The notes beneath the pieces were generated by a model. That model searched no databases, was not told the DNA's origin, and worked only from the letters and a program-made list of their open reading frames with translations. DNA of 64,000 nucleotides from contig VGVV01000007.1 of assembly GCA_016873895.1 (NCBI GenBank), positions 36,363-100,362 on the forward strand, read 5' to 3'. Every line of letters starts with the position of its first letter. Position 1 is the first letter of the stretch. Source of the DNA: Ignavibacteria bacterium. GTDB lineage: Bacteria > Bacteroidota > Ignavibacteria > Kapaibacteriales > Kapaibacteriaceae. A program made the position numbers and the translations under genes. Positions 39,027 through 47,423 of this stretch are shown here, piece after piece.

Positions 39027-41882
39027 TTACCTAATGATGATCGATTGATGTGCTAGATGCTCTGCTGTTCGGACGATGATGTGATAGCAGCCAGCACTCA
39101 CATGTTGGAGGTCAACAGTGCCGGATGGAATCCTATCGCCGCCACTGTAGATATCCAACATCTTTTGTCCTGTAGACGCATAGAGCTCAATCGTCATGTC
39201 TCCTGGGCTACTATTATCTGCTCTCCAATGTATCGTGCGTCCGTGCGCATATGCAGAGATCTTAAGATCGGCTGACGAGGCATAATGATCAAACTCGACA
39301 GAGGTCGTAGTTGTGTCAATTGGATCTGCATCGCTTGCACCTTCGAGCCACGTAAGCCCCTTATCAAGAACAATTGTTCTCTGTCCGCCATCAAGAAATC
39401 TCGAGGCGTTGATGCCCAGTATGATTGATCTGTACGTGCCCTTTTCGAAGCGCACCCCAACATGGCCCGAGTCCTCTGCGTTGCGCATCATGGAAGATCC
39501 ACCGGCAACATTGAAGAGAACGCTTGGTTGGTACTGAACTCCTCGGTGATGATTTAGGCGCGGTACCTGGCATTCAATGGTGCTCATACCGGCTGTAACT
39601 GGGTCTGCAAGCACGCCAGCATAGCGCCGTGCACCGTTGTCATTGGCGATGATCTGCACCCCACGCATAGAAGCGCCAAGTGCGCGGAAAAATTGAACAC
39701 TTTGGGGGAGATCCGTTCGAAGAAGCAGGGGATCATCGCCAATGAGCATTACGTCGATCTTTTTATCGATACATGAGCGCAGAACTGCATCATCTACGAT
39801 GCTGATCTCTCCTGCTGTACCTGCATTCCAGAGTAGGGTTTTGAGATAGGGCAGATCCTGGGCCGCCTCGACGAATACGTCAGAAGGTAGCATCGTATAC
39901 CCTTTGCGATTGGTCTGCAACACCGACTCAAAAATGTTGAAGGTGCCATAGCGCTCTGCTTGCACCACAAGTTTTCGTGTTCGCTCCGGAATGATCGTTG
40001 TCTGAGCGCGAAGCCCCAGTGTACCTTTTGCATCGGCCTCGGCTAGTTCTACTACATACCACGACGTGGTATCGGGCGCATCTACTGCAATCGAGATGCG
40101 CTCGGAACTACCTGCTGGAATCTTAGGTCCAAACGCTGGACTCGACCAATCACTCCAGGTGCTGGTCGACGATTTCCACATTCGCGTAACAAACTTGGGT
40201 TGGTATGTAGCGCTTGTAACGTTCGTATATGTATATGCGATCGAGTCGCGCAACTTGCATACGGCAACACGTCTATCGGCCATGAGAGCATTGTCGGAGC
40301 TGTGGTCTAGGCGGCAGACTGTTCCTGCTTTTTTGTCCACGTACCAAATGCGTCCGTCTGGTCCGACGGCAATACCATGCAACGACACCGCCTGTGTTTG
40401 GATGTAGCCCATTGGGGTAACAATCTTTCCTTCGATTGCGTAGACATAGATGCGGCTCGTCAGTTCATCACCTACGAGCAGACGCTTGCCAACGACCTCA
40501 ATGCCGATCGGTCGAGAGAGCCCCTTAACAACTGTCCAGAACTCCGCGCCAACAACCGATGTGAATTCCTCAACATCCTCTGAGCTGGAAGGGGGCATGC
40601 GTAGCGTATCCTTAACGCGACCAGTCTTCGTATTGAGGCAGTGAATCTCTCCTTTACCTGGGTCAACGTAATACAGGTATCCCGTCTGCTTATCAAGCGC
40701 GATATGTGCAGGACGGCCACGCTCGGCTTGAGTAATTGACGTTTCGACGTACCGACGGATTACTCCATCACGGTGATCCGTACCACCAACTTCGTGGGGG
40801 TCACGGAAGTCGTATCGCGATATGCCCAAATACTTTGCGTCAGAGACCCAATAGACATTCGCAGAATCATGAGCGATGCCGAGGTCGTATGGGCTCTGAT
40901 GAAGCATGTCCAGGTGCGAGGCTAAGTATTTGTCATCGTCTTGATAGCGAGAGGCAAACACAGCAGTGTCGCTCGACCATAGCGTTGGTCCCATGAACAT
41001 GTACTCACTGTCGCCGTCGCCGGGCTCTCCATTCTGTGCCGTCGCAAATGCACCATTATTGCCCATCGACAGTGCCATTGTGCGCCACATGAAGTGACTG
41101 GCCCTGGAATCCTTTTTTCTGGTGATCACAGGCTTGCTTGATGTTGCCTCGTGAACGATAACAATGGCATGCCCACGCTTGTCTGTGGTTACAACCCAAA
41201 GATCTTGAGGATGCAGATACGATCCATTGAAATCAAGGTCAAGGGGCTCGACAACGCCATCGCTGGGTCCGGCAACAATCGTAGTAGCTGGCTGGCGTTG
41301 CAGATATCGATCAATAAACTCAGGCGCAACAGCTGTTGGCATCCGACCGCCGTATTCAACAGCAGCTCCGATGATGCGCGCTACATCCATGTCTGGTTCA
41401 AATGTGTATGAGCTATACCGCACGCTATCGCTGTCAACAACAATTGTGCTGTGCAGGTCGTAGAGGGTATCATTGACGGTGCGCGTTGATCCCAGCACAC
41501 TGGCAATCGACCCCGAGGGATCTTCGATGTAGGTGAAGACCTCCTGATTGAGATGATGCGCTTGCACGAGCTTCTCCCATCGATCGCGATCATCCTGACT
41601 GGTAGCAATCACCCCAACGCCGAGTTCCTGTAGCCTTTCTGCGTACGAGTTCATGTAGAGTAATTGCCGGACGCAATGCGAACAATTGTAGCCTAGGTAT
41701 CGAACAATGATTGTAGTCCTTGACGAAGACCCGCGCAGGCTTCGCGTGCGTTGGTGAAGATCCGACGGAGCTGCAAATGCTCGGCCACTGTGCGTCATAC
41801 CGGAGGCGTTACCCTCCTGTGCCTGCACACGAGCAGGATTGGCGCTAAAACAGAGTAGTGCTAGGAGGAGGAGGTGAACCAT
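39027..41882 (-). CDS. secreted fusion: thioredoxin/peroxiredoxin-like + NHL propeller + T9SS tail
   Basis: The 951-residue protein starts with a signal peptide (MVHLLLLALLCFSANPARVQAQ). Residues about 55-170 resemble an AhpC/thioredoxin-like fold with CSHC (IIVRYLGYNCSHCVRQL) and ATSQDDRDRWEKL. The middle (about 205-560) has NHL/YVTN-like repeats (LGIAHDSANVYWVSD, HIALDKQTGYLYYVDP, HGIAVGPDGRIWYVDK). A beta-rich region follows, and the last ~80 residues are a T9SS sorting domain (ADLKISAYAHGRTIHW...GCYHIIVRTAEH). An extracellular redox or sensor role is possible but not shown. It lies upstream of spoT and downstream of tRNA-Pro. Confidence 0.75.
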   Translation of the reverse strand: MVHLLLLALLCFSANPARVQAQEGNASGMTHSGRAFAAPSDLHQRTRSLRGSSSRTTIIVRYLGYNCSHCVRQLLYMNSYAERLQELGVGVIATSQDDRDRWEKLVQAHHLNQEVFTYIEDPSGSIASVLGSTRTVNDTLYDLHSTIVVDSDSVRYSSYTFEPDMDVARIIGAAVEYGGRMPTAVAPEFIDRYLQRQPATTIVAGPSDGVVEPLDLDFNGSYLHPQDLWVVTTDKRGHAIVIVHEATSSKPVITRKKDSRASHFMWRTMALSMGNNGAFATAQNGEPGDGDSEYMFMGPTLWSSDTAVFASRYQDDDKYLASHLDMLHQSPYDLGIAHDSANVYWVSDAKYLGISRYDFRDPHEVGGTDHRDGVIRRYVETSITQAERGRPAHIALDKQTGYLYYVDPGKGEIHCLNTKTGRVKDTLRMPPSSSEDVEEFTSVVGAEFWTVVKGLSRPIGIEVVGKRLLVGDELTSRIYVYAIEGKIVTPMGYIQTQAVSLHGIAVGPDGRIWYVDKKAGTVCRLDHSSDNALMADRRVAVCKLRDSIAYTYTNVTSATYQPKFVTRMWKSSTSTWSDWSSPAFGPKIPAGSSERISIAVDAPDTTSWYVVELAEADAKGTLGLRAQTTIIPERTRKLVVQAERYGTFNIFESVLQTNRKGYTMLPSDVFVEAAQDLPYLKTLLWNAGTAGEISIVDDAVLRSCIDKKIDVMLIGDDPLLLRTDLPQSVQFFRALGASMRGVQIIANDNGARRYAGVLADPVTAGMSTIECQVPRLNHHRGVQYQPSVLFNVAGGSSMMRNAEDSGHVGVRFEKGTYRSIILGINASRFLDGGQRTIVLDKGLTWLEGASDADPIDTTTTSVEFDHYASSADLKISAYAHGRTIHWRADNSSPGDMTIELYASTGQKMLDIYSGGDRIPSGTVDLQHVSAGCYHIIVRTAEHLAHQSIIIR

Positions 41883-41916
41883 GTCGGCTCAAAATACAAC
41901 GAAAGGATGCCCCTAA

Positions 41917-41956
41917 AAACAGAAACGCCCCCTTCGAAGTTCTCGAAGGAGGCGTT
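41917..41956 (-). terminator. intrinsic terminator of tRNA-Pro
   Basis: On the minus strand AACGCCTCCTTCGA pairs with TCGAAGGGGGCGTT (one T-G), followed by TCTGTTTTTA, 6 bp beyond the tRNA 3' end. Confidence 0.85.
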
Positions 41957-41961
41957 GTATG

Positions 41962-42036
41962 TCGGGGTGGCAGGATTCGAACCTGCGACCCTCTGCTCCC
42001 AAAGCAGATGCGCTAACCGGGCTGCGCTACACCCCG
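41962..42036 (-). tRNA. tRNA-Pro(TGG)
   Basis: Read on the minus strand: acceptor CGGGGTG/CACCCCG... with D-arm TAGCGCAGCCCGGTTAGCGC, anticodon stem TCTGC/GCAGA with loop TTTGGGA (anticodon TGG), T-arm GGTTCGAATCC, discriminator A. CCA is not encoded. Confidence 0.95.
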
Positions 42037-42161
42037 ATCTCTATAAGGGGCTGCAAAGATTGAAAGAAATACGGGAACCACAAAATCAAAAAAGTTGAGA
42101 TGCCTATTGACTGCGACATCGTACGTATCTAAATTGGCTTGTGTGATTGAATGAGTTTGAG

Positions 42162-42203
42162 AGCCCCTAGACGAGTGGTGACGTCTGGGGGTTCGTCTTT
42201 TTT
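42162..42203 (+). terminator. orphan intrinsic terminator
   Basis: AGCCCCTAGACG pairs over 12 bp (two wobbles) with CGTCTGGGGGTT and is followed by CGTCTTTTTT on the plus strand only. No plus-strand gene precedes it (the tRNA and the fusion gene are on the minus strand), so it may end an unannotated small RNA or read-through transcript. Confidence 0.7.
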
Positions 42204-42208
42204 GGTCG

Positions 42209-42216
42209 TAGTTTTG
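42209..42216 (+). promoter_or_regulatory. -7 box TAGTTTTG of the amidohydrolase gene
   Basis: TAGTTTTG is followed by CAGC and the ATG at 42221, predicting a leaderless start. It begins 6 bp after the T-tract of the orphan terminator. Confidence 0.5.
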
Positions 42217-42220
42217 CAGC

Positions 42221-43516
42221 ATGAAGAATCTCATCGTTATTCTCGCACTTGTTGCGACGTCAATCTCCGCACTCGGTGGAGACGAGATACCTGGTGCTTC
42301 GCAACAACAACCAGTGGTGCTCAAGAACGCGCTGCTCTTTGGCACACCCGTTGCAAACGCCCAGCCCCAATCAGTCGTGTTCGATAAGGGCGTTGTTACG
42401 GAGATTGGTGCCACGGTAACCATCCCGGTAAACGCGCGCGTAATTGATTGCGCAGGCAAGCGCGTGTATCCAGGATTTATTGCGCCTCACACAACGATAG
42501 GTCTTACAGAAGTGGATGCTGTGAGATCAACTCGAGATATGGTCGAAACGGGCGTGTTCAATCCTAATGCTAGAGCTGAGACCGCATACAACCCGGATAG
42601 TGAAATTATTCCAACTGTGCGCATGAATGGCGTTCTGGTTGTTAACTCCGCTCCATATGGTGGGATCATTGCCGGACGCTCATCATTGATGCGCCTAGAT
42701 GGATGGACACGGGAAGACATTGCCATCCAGCCTGAGTCAGCACTGTTGCTTACATGGCCATCAATGGAGGTTTCTACCGGACGATGGGTGAGCACGTCTG
42801 CCGATGATCAACGCAAGGAGATCAATGAAAATGTGCAGAAGATTTATGAGCTGTTTACCAACGCACGAGCGTACAGCGTGGCATCGTTAGCTGGTGTAGA
42901 TACTGCACAGCGTGATATTCGATACGAAGCCATGAGGAGCGTGTTTGAACGCAACCTTCCGGTGATGATAACAGCATCGACGCAGCGTCAGATTGAAGCT
43001 GTTCTCGACTTTCAGTCACACTTCCAAACTCGCGTGATCCTCGTTGATGCCTGGGACGCCCCTCGAGTGATACCGCAATTGCAAAAGGCTGGCGTTGGTG
43101 TTGTTGTACCTCGCGTACACTCGCTGCCACGCAGGGAAGAAGACGGATACGATGCGGCCTTTACGTTGCCTGCCATACTTGCTGAAAACAATATCCCCTT
43201 TGCCCTCAGTGATAATGGCTCTTGGCAACAGCGTAATCTTCCATTTCTGGCGGGTACCGCGCGCGCTTTTGGCCTGTCTGAGACCGACGCTATCAAGGCG
43301 CTTACGATATGGCCTGCTATGATGTTTGGTGTCGATGCTAAGTATGGAACTCTTGAAGTAGGCAAGAGCGCCACACTATTTGTGAGTGATGGTGATGCAC
43401 TAGATACGAAGACCAATAAGCTCATGGTTGCATTCATTGACGGACGTGAAGTTGACCTTAGTTCGCGTCATACACGTTTAGCAAGGAAATATCGCGAGCG
43501 ACTGCAGAGGAAGTAA
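42221..43516 (+). CDS. exported amidohydrolase-family protein lacking the HxH pair
   Basis: The 431-residue protein has a signal peptide (MKNLIVILALVATSISALG) and the composite-domain start of imidazolonepropionase-like amidohydrolases (VVLKNALLFGTPVANAQPQSVVFDKGVVTEIG). The metal-binding HxH after the PGF motif is replaced: YPGFIAPHTTIGLTEVDAV. The C-terminal part has NIPFALSDNGSW and IKALTIWPAMMFGVDAKYGTLEVGKSATLFV, typical of the family. From memory, a periplasmic subfamily with a changed HxH and GLTE motif is widespread. Activity is uncertain. It is followed 3 bp later by an alpha/beta hydrolase and then an M1 peptidase. Confidence 0.82.
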   Translation: MKNLIVILALVATSISALGGDEIPGASQQQPVVLKNALLFGTPVANAQPQSVVFDKGVVTEIGATVTIPVNARVIDCAGKRVYPGFIAPHTTIGLTEVDAVRSTRDMVETGVFNPNARAETAYNPDSEIIPTVRMNGVLVVNSAPYGGIIAGRSSLMRLDGWTREDIAIQPESALLLTWPSMEVSTGRWVSTSADDQRKEINENVQKIYELFTNARAYSVASLAGVDTAQRDIRYEAMRSVFERNLPVMITASTQRQIEAVLDFQSHFQTRVILVDAWDAPRVIPQLQKAGVGVVVPRVHSLPRREEDGYDAAFTLPAILAENNIPFALSDNGSWQQRNLPFLAGTARAFGLSETDAIKALTIWPAMMFGVDAKYGTLEVGKSATLFVSDGDALDTKTNKLMVAFIDGREVDLSSRHTRLARKYRERLQRK

Positions 43517-43519
43517 TCC

Positions 43520-44416
43520 GTGATCAATGGCACACTGCTCGGGGCAAAGCAGCTCGAGATTCCGCGCGGAGCATTGTCGATGGCAAAACGTGCCATGACG
43601 TCGCTGGCCTACGAGCGCTATGCATCCGTTGCGCTCCATGAGATCACGTATGCTAGCGGTGGACTCCGCATCAAGGGCTTTATGGCGTTGCCCCCGGCGG
43701 GGCAGATGCACTATCCGGCAGTGGTGTTTAATCGCGGTGGCAGCGGACCCAAGGGTGCTCTTACACCCGAAACAGCTATGCCGATCATCGGACTCTACGC
43801 CTCGTGGGGGTACGTGGCAATCGCCTCTAATTATCGTGGGGTAGGGGGCTCAGAAGGCGACCACGAAGAATGGGGTGCCCGTGATGTTGATGATGCGATG
43901 AATGTGATTCCATTGCTCGACTCACTGAGTTACGTCGACAAAACGCGTCTAGGCCTGGTAGGCGGAAGCCGCGGCGGTATGATGGCCTACATGATGCTTG
44001 TGCGTACAGATCGATTCCGGGCGGCAGTAACCTTTGGTGCCCCCTCGCGCATTCACGAGGAACAGGCGCAGGCATATATACGCAAGACGATGTCGACCTA
44101 TCTGCCGCATGGGGCTGATCCGCAGATCGAAGCAGAAAGGCGAAGTGCTGTGTTGTGGGCCGATCAACTCTGCCAGACGACACCCCTTCTTGTTCTTCAT
44201 GGCACGGGCGACCGCCGGGTTGATGCTATGCATTCGCTGGATCTTGCGATGAAACTTCAGACGCTGCACAGGCCATATAGGCTCATCATGTATGATAACG
44301 CCGACCATGTGTTGGCTGGACGCAGGACCGAGTCGAATATCGATATTCGTTGGTGGCTTGATCATTACGTTATGAACGGTTCACCATTACCACGCACTGG
44401 ACCACACGGTGCGTAA
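43520..44416 (+). CDS. S9-like alpha/beta hydrolase (prolyl oligopeptidase family)
   Basis: The 298 residues form an alpha/beta hydrolase with nucleophile GGSRGG (Ser150), a likely acid in GTGDRRVD (Asp231 or 235) and a base in DNADHVL (His263). The oxyanion region NRGGSGPKG and ASNYRGVGGSEG fit the S9 family. The start is a GTG 3 bp after the amidohydrolase stop; no signal peptide is seen, so the product may be cytoplasmic or the real start lies elsewhere. It could cleave peptides or esters. Adjacent exported hydrolases suggest a peptide-scavenging unit. Confidence 0.8.
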   Translation: MINGTLLGAKQLEIPRGALSMAKRAMTSLAYERYASVALHEITYASGGLRIKGFMALPPAGQMHYPAVVFNRGGSGPKGALTPETAMPIIGLYASWGYVAIASNYRGVGGSEGDHEEWGARDVDDAMNVIPLLDSLSYVDKTRLGLVGGSRGGMMAYMMLVRTDRFRAAVTFGAPSRIHEEQAQAYIRKTMSTYLPHGADPQIEAERRSAVLWADQLCQTTPLLVLHGTGDRRVDAMHSLDLAMKLQTLHRPYRLIMYDNADHVLAGRRTESNIDIRWWLDHYVMNGSPLPRTGPHGA

Positions 44417-44431
44417 AGAAAGACTTCGATT

Positions 44432-46543
44432 ATGAAACATGTTATCACTCTGGCTATATGCATCTGTGCCTGTGTAACATTGAATGCGCAACACGAGTTA
44501 GATGGCTATGAAAACAAGGAGTCATTCCTGCGCTGGATGATCCAAGATGAAAAGCTGCTCGAGTCTATGCAGCCGCGTCACCCGATGCCTATGCTGGTTA
44601 ACTCGTTTCCATCGTATAAGCTTGACACAGCGATCGATGTGTTGTGGTATAGGGTAACAATCGACTGGTATCGTCCGTTGCTTACACGCAAAGACTTTCG
44701 CGGCCCCCGCAAGGCCGAATGCAACGTTGTTATGGGCATCCAGGGACGTGATAGCATGGCAAACGTGGTTGTGCTCGATGCCGTGAATCTAACGATCGAC
44801 AGCGTATTCGTATCGCAAGTAGATATGAATACGCCTGAGACACCGGTGAAGTTTACCCATGCGAACGGTAAGCTTACAGTCACCGTGAATGCGCCACTGT
44901 GGCGTGGCAACAACGTCTACATGCGCATTCATTATGCAGTTCAGCGCGATGATGATGCAATGAATGTCTGGAATAAAGAAGATGCAGCTGTTAATGCAAT
45001 CCCAGGTGGTAGTGCATTTACGTTCTCGCAGCCGGAAGGCGCACGACGGTTTTTTCCTTGTAACGATGTGCCACACGACAAGGCCACATTTACCACCGTT
45101 GTGCGCGTGCCCAAGGGATATGCCGCAGTGTCTAATGGTTTTGAGCAGGGTGTCGTGCCCGATGGTGATACTGCAGAGAAGCATATCTGGGCGGAAGGAG
45201 GCCTGATGCCGACGTATCTGTTCACAGTGAATGCTGGTGAATTCATCAACTACAAGCAAACGTATACTCGTAAAGATGGTTCGACTGTGCCGATTGCGAA
45301 TTATCACTTCGCGCAAGACCAGAATGATTCGGTTTACAATGCAACGAATGCATTGAAGAATGCGCAGTTATGGTTTGAATCGTTGGAAGAAAAGCTCGGA
45401 CGTTATCCATTCAGAACCTATGGACACGTGACGGTGTCTCCGCTTCCGTTTGGGGGCATGGAACACCAGACGATGTCTACGATTAACCGTTATTGGCTTC
45501 GCGGAACGGCAGAACTTGGCTACGTTCATGAACTGGGTCATCAATGGCTAGGAGACCTTGTAACGTGCGCTACTTGGGCAGACATCTGGCTGAATGAAGG
45601 GGGCGCATCATTTACCGAAGCACTTTACGGCGAATACGTAAAGGGTCCGACGAGTTATGCCAAGGTTTTGCGCAACAAGCGCGACCGATACATGCGCCGT
45701 GGACAAGCAGAGCCGCCGGTGTACGACATCCCATTGGCGAACCTTTTCAATGAAGCAACAACATACAATAAGTCCAGCTGGATTTACCATATGATGCGCC
45801 GCATGCTCGGCGATAGTGTGTTCTTTCCAGTGCTGCGATCCTACATCGACAAGTATAAGTACGATGCAGCCCAGACATTTCAGTTCAAGCAGCACTTCGT
45901 AGAAAATGTACCTAACCCGCCTTTGTCTTGGGACGTGTTCTTTGATCAATGGCTTATCAAGCAGGGTCACCCGGAATTCGCTGCGGTGATCAACATGCCT
46001 GAATCCCCGCAGGGGGCCACGGTTCCTGTCCGCATCACGGTCGCGCAGATTCAAAAGGCCGCAAACGTCCCTGTCAACTTTCACGTACCATTAACGCTGC
46101 GCGTGAAATGGGGCTCAACATGGTACGACACGACGATTGTGATGACAACGCCATCAATTGACGTAACATATCAGTTCCCGAACGACGGTTCAACACTGAG
46201 TTTCCCTGATCCAGCCGCAGCAGCGAGCCTGATTGACCCGGATGAGAGTATCCTCTGCACGCGGTTTGCAGAAGTGATAACGGGCGTAGACGATGAGTCC
46301 CGCGCCAGCGACATCAGACTCATCGGTCCAACACCAGCGCGCGATCACATCACACTTGATATTCACGAAGGATCACCGCTCCAAGCATCGTGGCTCACAG
46401 CAGACGGAAAGACGGTTCATGAATTTGTTCTTGAATCAGGACTGCAGGTCCTGGATGTTTCTACACTACCAGCTGGAGTGTTCTTCCTTCACTTGGAACG
46501 TGTCGGTGCGACAACGGTGTTTTCGGTCCCAGTGATACACTAA
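44432..46543 (+). CDS. M1 family aminopeptidase with T9SS sorting tail
   Basis: The 703-residue protein has a signal peptide (MKHVITLAICICACVTLNAQ), the M1 exopeptidase motif GGMEH (341-345, GAMEN equivalent) and the zinc site HELGH (366-370) with WLNEGGASFTE (Glu389). The gluzincin domain is followed by a beta-domain and a T9SS tail (about 630-703, RLIGPTPARDHITLDIHEGS...GVFFLHLERVG). It is expected to trim N-terminal residues from peptides outside the cell or on its surface. It lies 16 bp after the S9-like hydrolase. Confidence 0.9.
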   Translation: MKHVITLAICICACVTLNAQHELDGYENKESFLRWMIQDEKLLESMQPRHPMPMLVNSFPSYKLDTAIDVLWYRVTIDWYRPLLTRKDFRGPRKAECNVVMGIQGRDSMANVVVLDAVNLTIDSVFVSQVDMNTPETPVKFTHANGKLTVTVNAPLWRGNNVYMRIHYAVQRDDDAMNVWNKEDAAVNAIPGGSAFTFSQPEGARRFFPCNDVPHDKATFTTVVRVPKGYAAVSNGFEQGVVPDGDTAEKHIWAEGGLMPTYLFTVNAGEFINYKQTYTRKDGSTVPIANYHFAQDQNDSVYNATNALKNAQLWFESLEEKLGRYPFRTYGHVTVSPLPFGGMEHQTMSTINRYWLRGTAELGYVHELGHQWLGDLVTCATWADIWLNEGGASFTEALYGEYVKGPTSYAKVLRNKRDRYMRRGQAEPPVYDIPLANLFNEATTYNKSSWIYHMMRRMLGDSVFFPVLRSYIDKYKYDAAQTFQFKQHFVENVPNPPLSWDVFFDQWLIKQGHPEFAAVINMPESPQGATVPVRITVAQIQKAANVPVNFHVPLTLRVKWGSTWYDTTIVMTTPSIDVTYQFPNDGSTLSFPDPAAAASLIDPDESILCTRFAEVITGVDDESRASDIRLIGPTPARDHITLDIHEGSPLQASWLTADGKTVHEFVLESGLQVLDVSTLPAGVFFLHLERVGATTVFSVPVIH

Positions 46544-46558
46544 CGGGCAATACGTAAC

Positions 46559-47203
46559 ATGGCACTTGATATAGCGACTCTGCGCAAGGAATACACAAGA
46601 GCCGAGCTCACGATTGAATCTGTGAATCGCGAGCCCCTTGCACAATTCCTCATCTGGTTTGATGAGGCGTTAGCTTCGAACATTCACGAGCCCACTGCAA
46701 TGGTCCTGGCCAGTGCTACGCTTGATGCCAAGCCATCTTCACGCGTTGTGTTGCTGAAGGGTGTAGATAATACAGGCTTTGTGTGGTATACCAATTATCA
46801 CAGTCGAAAAGGCTCTGAGCTCGAGGCTAATCCACATGCCTCTCTTCTGTTTTTCTGGCCAGAGCTCGAGCGACAGATTCGCATTGAAGGTACCGTAGAG
46901 AGAGTTTCACCGGAACAATCAACACAGTATTTTCACTCTCGTCCTTTTGAAAGCCAAGTCGGCGCAGTTGCCTCTCCTCAAAGCCAAGTGGTTCCCTCTC
47001 GCGATTATCTCGAACAACTCTTTGCAACGACGCAAGCTGCAAATGCTCAGGCACAACAGGTCGAAAAGCCCGAGCACTGGGGTGGATACAGGCTAACACC
47101 AACTGTGATTGAATTCTGGCAGGGACGTGCATCTCGCATGCACGATCGCATCCGCTATCGCATGGAACAAGGGGTATGGGTGGTAGAACGGCTGGCGCCT
47201 TAG
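46559..47203 (+). CDS. pdxH: pyridoxamine 5'-phosphate oxidase
   Basis: The 214 residues match PdxH in length and motifs: RVVLLKGVDNTGFVWYTNYHSRKG (FMN/PLP binding), ALLFFWPELERQIRIEGTVER and VIEFWQGRASRMHDRIRYR at the C-terminus. It oxidises pyridoxamine or pyridoxine phosphate to PLP with FMN and O2, so the organism at least meets oxygen. It starts 15 bp after the M1 peptidase. The PLP-dependent aminotransferase at 59.9 kb is a general user. Confidence 0.93.
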   Translation: MALDIATLRKEYTRAELTIESVNREPLAQFLIWFDEALASNIHEPTAMVLASATLDAKPSSRVVLLKGVDNTGFVWYTNYHSRKGSELEANPHASLLFFWPELERQIRIEGTVERVSPEQSTQYFHSRPFESQVGAVASPQSQVVPSRDYLEQLFATTQAANAQAQQVEKPEHWGGYRLTPTVIEFWQGRASRMHDRIRYRMEQGVWVVERLAP

Positions 47204-47207
47204 GAAA

Positions 47208-47282
47208 ACGAATTACGAATGACGAATTACGAATGACGAATTACGAATGACGAATGGTAATCATTAATCAGTAATCAGTACT
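47208..47282 (+). repeat. heptamer array, class A, left arm
   Basis: Tandem 7-mers ACGAATT/ACGAATG alternate six to seven times (47208-47257), then degrade to TAATCAK units (47258-47278). Intergenic, directly after the pdxH stop. Confidence 0.9.
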
Positions 47283-47373
47283 AAAACGCAACGGTATTCG
47301 ATCTGCGTTCGCCGTCCCGATTATTCATTAACCAATCATTTTTAGCCTACCACATTTGCCGTCCATCACCTGC

Positions 47374-47415
47374 AATTAGTAATTAGTAATAAGTAATTGG
47401 TAACTGGTAATTGGC
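47374..47415 (-). repeat. heptamer array, class A, right arm (inverted)
   Basis: Six exact 7-mers AATTAGT, AATTAGT, AATAAGT, AATTGGT, AACTGGT, AATTGGC, the reverse complement of class A units AC[TC]AATT. With the left arm it frames about 90 bp of unrelated DNA and no gene. Confidence 0.9.
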
Positions 47416-47423
47416 CCCTCCCT

